Shown here: piece by piece, positions 6,682 through 7,822 of the stretch | How the letters are laid out: every line of letters starts with the position of its first letter | Position numbering within the stretch: the first letter of the stretch is position 1 | DNA from: Actinomycetes bacterium | GTDB taxonomy: Bacteria > Actinomycetota > Acidimicrobiia > UBA5794 | Direction of reading: 5' to 3' | Length of the DNA: 7,822 nucleotides | Assembly: GCA_030598305.1 (NCBI GenBank) | Contig: JAUVQC010000054.1 | Coordinates: 1 to 7,822 of the forward strand | The notes under the pieces: model-generated | Told to the model about the DNA's origin: nothing | What the model saw: only the letters and a program-made list of their open reading frames with translations | The model's database searches: none | Program-made: the position numbers and the translations under genes

Positions 6682-7262
6682 GTGTCGACCCTACCCGTGC
6701 TGGTCAACCCAGGAAATGCAGCGAGTTGGGTGGGGCTGTCGATGTCGATCGACAGATGAGCGCTCGCCATCACAACAGCGTTCGGTGCTGAAGCGAAGTG
6801 GCGGTGGAAGGATCCGGACCCATAGGCAAACGGGAAGGCCCCTTGTGACGCGATCACGTTCGTTCCACCGTCATGGCTGGGTACGAGAACCGTACGGTCG
6901 CGTGCGAATTCAGCAACCCGGCGAAGGACGCTTGGTGTGACGAGCGGAAGATCTGCGTGGAGCACGACCCAGGGACTTCCGTCGAGCCCCGCAACGGAGG
7001 CGGCTGCCGCCTGGGAGAGTCCTCTCCCGGGGTCCGGTATCGAGTCGAGTCCCCGGTTTCCTGCCCACTCGAGGACGTCGTGGGACGACGACACGACCAG
7101 CGCTCGAAGATCGGCTCCGTGGACGGCCCGCAGAGCGCGTTCACAGAGTTCACGCGTGAGCGTTCTCCTCTCCTCAGCCGTAAGGACCGATGCGAGCCGT
7201 GTCATGCCGGAGAAGTCACGAATAGGCAGGATCACGGTTGTCCTCGACTCGGCCACGATCAC
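6678..7262 (-). CDS. fbiD: CofC/FbiD-like guanylyltransferase (coenzyme F420 biosynthesis)
   Basis: CofC/FbiD enzymes join GMP to 2-phospholactate or phosphoenolpyruvate, making the activated donor for the F420 side chain. With the GTG start this protein has 194 residues, close to the family norm. Recognisable blocks are VVLHADLPLVTP (99-110) with the metal-binding Asp, HDGGTNVIA (130-138), YGSGSFHRH (147-155) and the end motif DIDSPTQL (173-180). The N-terminal nucleotide-binding stretch is unusual: PIRDFSGMTRLA (13-24), where the family normally has a PVK..(A)K-S/T-RL pattern with two lysines. GTG 7262 was chosen because it makes a GTGA overlap with the stop of the upstream VOC gene; GTG 7256 is also possible, and the frame stays open to 7334. 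FbiA, FbiB and FbiC partners are not in the window. The family call is good; the exact substrate is less certain because of the changed N-terminus. Confidence 0.8.
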   Translation of the reverse strand: MIVAESRTTVILPIRDFSGMTRLASVLTAEERRTLTRELCERALRAVHGADLRALVVSSSHDVLEWAGNRGLDSIPDPGRGLSQAAAASVAGLDGSPWVVLHADLPLVTPSVLRRVAEFARDRTVLVPSHDGGTNVIASQGAFPFAYGSGSFHRHFASAPNAVVMASAHLSIDIDSPTQLAAFPGLTSTGRVDT

Positions 7263-7687
7263 TTTTCTGGGAACTCTGCGAACTGGATGAGAACGCCGTG
7301 TGCCGAGGCGGGATGCACGAATGCCTCTTTCCATTCCGGATTGCTGTCGTCGAAGCCGACGACGGTGAAGCCGAGTTCCCTCGCCCGCTCAACCGCCTTC
7401 GCGATGTCTGTGACCTTGAACGTGAGGTGGTGGAGTCCCTCGCCGTGTTCAGCCAGATACCTGTTGAGAAAATTGTCCTTGTCATCCACGACAGGGCTGA
7501 TCATCTCGAGACGGCCCTCCCCGGGCAGGTCGAACTGGATCCAGCGAAAGTCGCCTGCATGGCTGTGGCCGCCACCGATGTGCGTTCCTCCAAGCAAATC
7601 AACCATTGCCTGCGCGATGTCGATGTCGTGGACGGCGACCGAGACATGATCGAACCGTTCTATGACACCGCCCAGGCCCTCGTGCAT
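7259..7687 (-). CDS. mce: VOC family protein, methylmalonyl-CoA epimerase-like
   Basis: This is a small vicinal-oxygen-chelate metalloprotein, most like methylmalonyl-CoA epimerase, which interconverts the 2R and 2S forms of methylmalonyl-CoA in propionate metabolism. From ATG 7687 it has 142 residues, typical of the family. Two beta-alpha-beta-beta-beta modules are visible. Candidate metal ligands are His14 (FDHVSVAV), Glu61 (RLEMISP), His87 (HHLTFKV) and Glu138 (IQFAE). LHHLTFKVTDI and the HGVLIQF end are typical of epimerases. The start is uncertain: ATG 7744 and ATG 7786 are in frame, the frame is open to the window edge, and none has a clear ribosome binding site. ATG 7687 was chosen because the VOC fold begins about 10 residues later and the longer N-terminus is Ser/Thr-rich and unlike the family. 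A glyoxalase-like activity on another acid remains possible. Confidence 0.82.
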   Translation of the reverse strand: MHEGLGGVIERFDHVSVAVHDIDIAQAMVDLLGGTHIGGGHSHAGDFRWIQFDLPGEGRLEMISPVVDDKDNFLNRYLAEHGEGLHHLTFKVTDIAKAVERARELGFTVVGFDDSNPEWKEAFVHPASAHGVLIQFAEFPEK

Positions 7688-7822
7688 CGATCCAACATCG
7701 GTCGTATCACTGAAGGACGAGGGAGAGCGAAGGGGTTTGGTCATCTGGGTGATCACGGTAATCACTGTGTGCGGGATGTGCGACATGCCAGAAGAAGAGC
7801 CGTGGCGATCTCTGAGGCTTTG
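7688..7822 (-). other. Unassigned right-edge region upstream of the VOC gene
   Basis: This stretch holds either the leader of the four-gene operon or an N-terminal extension of the VOC protein. No convincing promoter is visible. In another minus-strand frame an open stretch enters from the window edge and stops at 7762-7764, reading KASEIATALLLACRTSRTQ; it could be the C-terminal tail of an upstream gene, but I do not recognise it. Confidence 0.3.
7749..7765. repeat. Short inverted repeat upstream of the VOC gene
   Basis: GTGAT and ATCAC arms of 5 nt flank a 7-nt centre, and GTGATCAC at 7749-7756 is itself a perfect palindrome. It lies about 60 nt before the chosen VOC start, where an operator could sit, but it would be inside the coding region if translation begins at 7786. 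A chance origin is quite possible. Confidence 0.25.

Noticed and set aside
5974..6759. Plus-strand open frame of about 260 codons opposite the PIG-L gene
   Set aside because: It is Arg/Gly/His-rich with no domain, and fully covered by the well-supported deacetylase gene on the other strand.
6873..7649. Plus-strand open frame of 258 codons spanning the FbiD-like and VOC genes
   Set aside because: It crosses two antisense genes with intact motifs, and its sequence is unlike any family I know.
7688..7745. TGATACGAC as an extended -10 for the VOC operon
   Set aside because: The hexamer matches consensus at only three of six bases and the nearest -35-like ATGACC is about 30 nt away.
1..7822. Mobile elements, CRISPR arrays, tRNA or rRNA genes, hairpin terminators with U-tracts
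   Set aside because: No transposase or integrase motifs, no spaced direct repeats, no tRNA-like cloverleaf and no GC hairpin followed by a T-run was seen; nearly all sequence is accounted for by coding genes.

Overview
This 7.8 kb window looks like ordinary chromosomal DNA from a fairly GC-rich bacterium, most likely an actinobacterium. A deep lineage such as Acidimicrobiia is my guess, not something the sequence proves. The reasons are a SugC/MsiK-type sugar-transporter ATPase, a ChoD-like GMC oxidoreductase, a CofC/FbiD-type protein of coenzyme F420 synthesis, and several GTG starts. I see no mobile element, CRISPR array, tRNA or rRNA.

Layout: (1) On the plus strand, a CPA1-type Na+/H+ antiporter whose start lies before the window runs to 1182. 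(2) Its stop overlaps that of a minus-strand pair, a short-chain dehydrogenase (2806-3519) followed 7 nt later by a cholesterol-oxidase-like GMC flavoenzyme (1179-2798). (3) An 82-nt divergent gap (3520-3601) separates that pair from a solitary plus-strand ABC ATPase (3602-4822). (4) The ATPase stop overlaps the last gene of a four-gene minus-strand operon, read from right to left: a VOC/methylmalonyl-CoA-epimerase-like protein (7259-7687), a CofC/FbiD-like guanylyltransferase (6678-7262), a PIG-L deacetylase (5929-6681) and a saccharopine/lysine-6-dehydrogenase-like enzyme (4819-5919).

Packing is extremely tight. Both convergent gene pairs overlap by exactly 4 nt through their stop codons. 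Two junctions in the four-gene operon are 4-nt GTGA/ATGA overlaps, and at the third the stop codon of one gene runs into the ribosome binding site of the next. The divergent gap is the only clear intergenic space apart from the uncertain right edge.

The SDR-GMC pair suggests oxidation or reduction of a hydroxyl/carbonyl group on a steroid-like or other hydrophobic alcohol. The ATPase has no permease or binding protein beside it, so it probably energises sugar importers encoded elsewhere. The four-gene operon is the most interesting part. An F420-type guanylyltransferase is translationally coupled to a deacetylase and an amino-acid-dehydrogenase-like enzyme, a combination I cannot assign to a known pathway.
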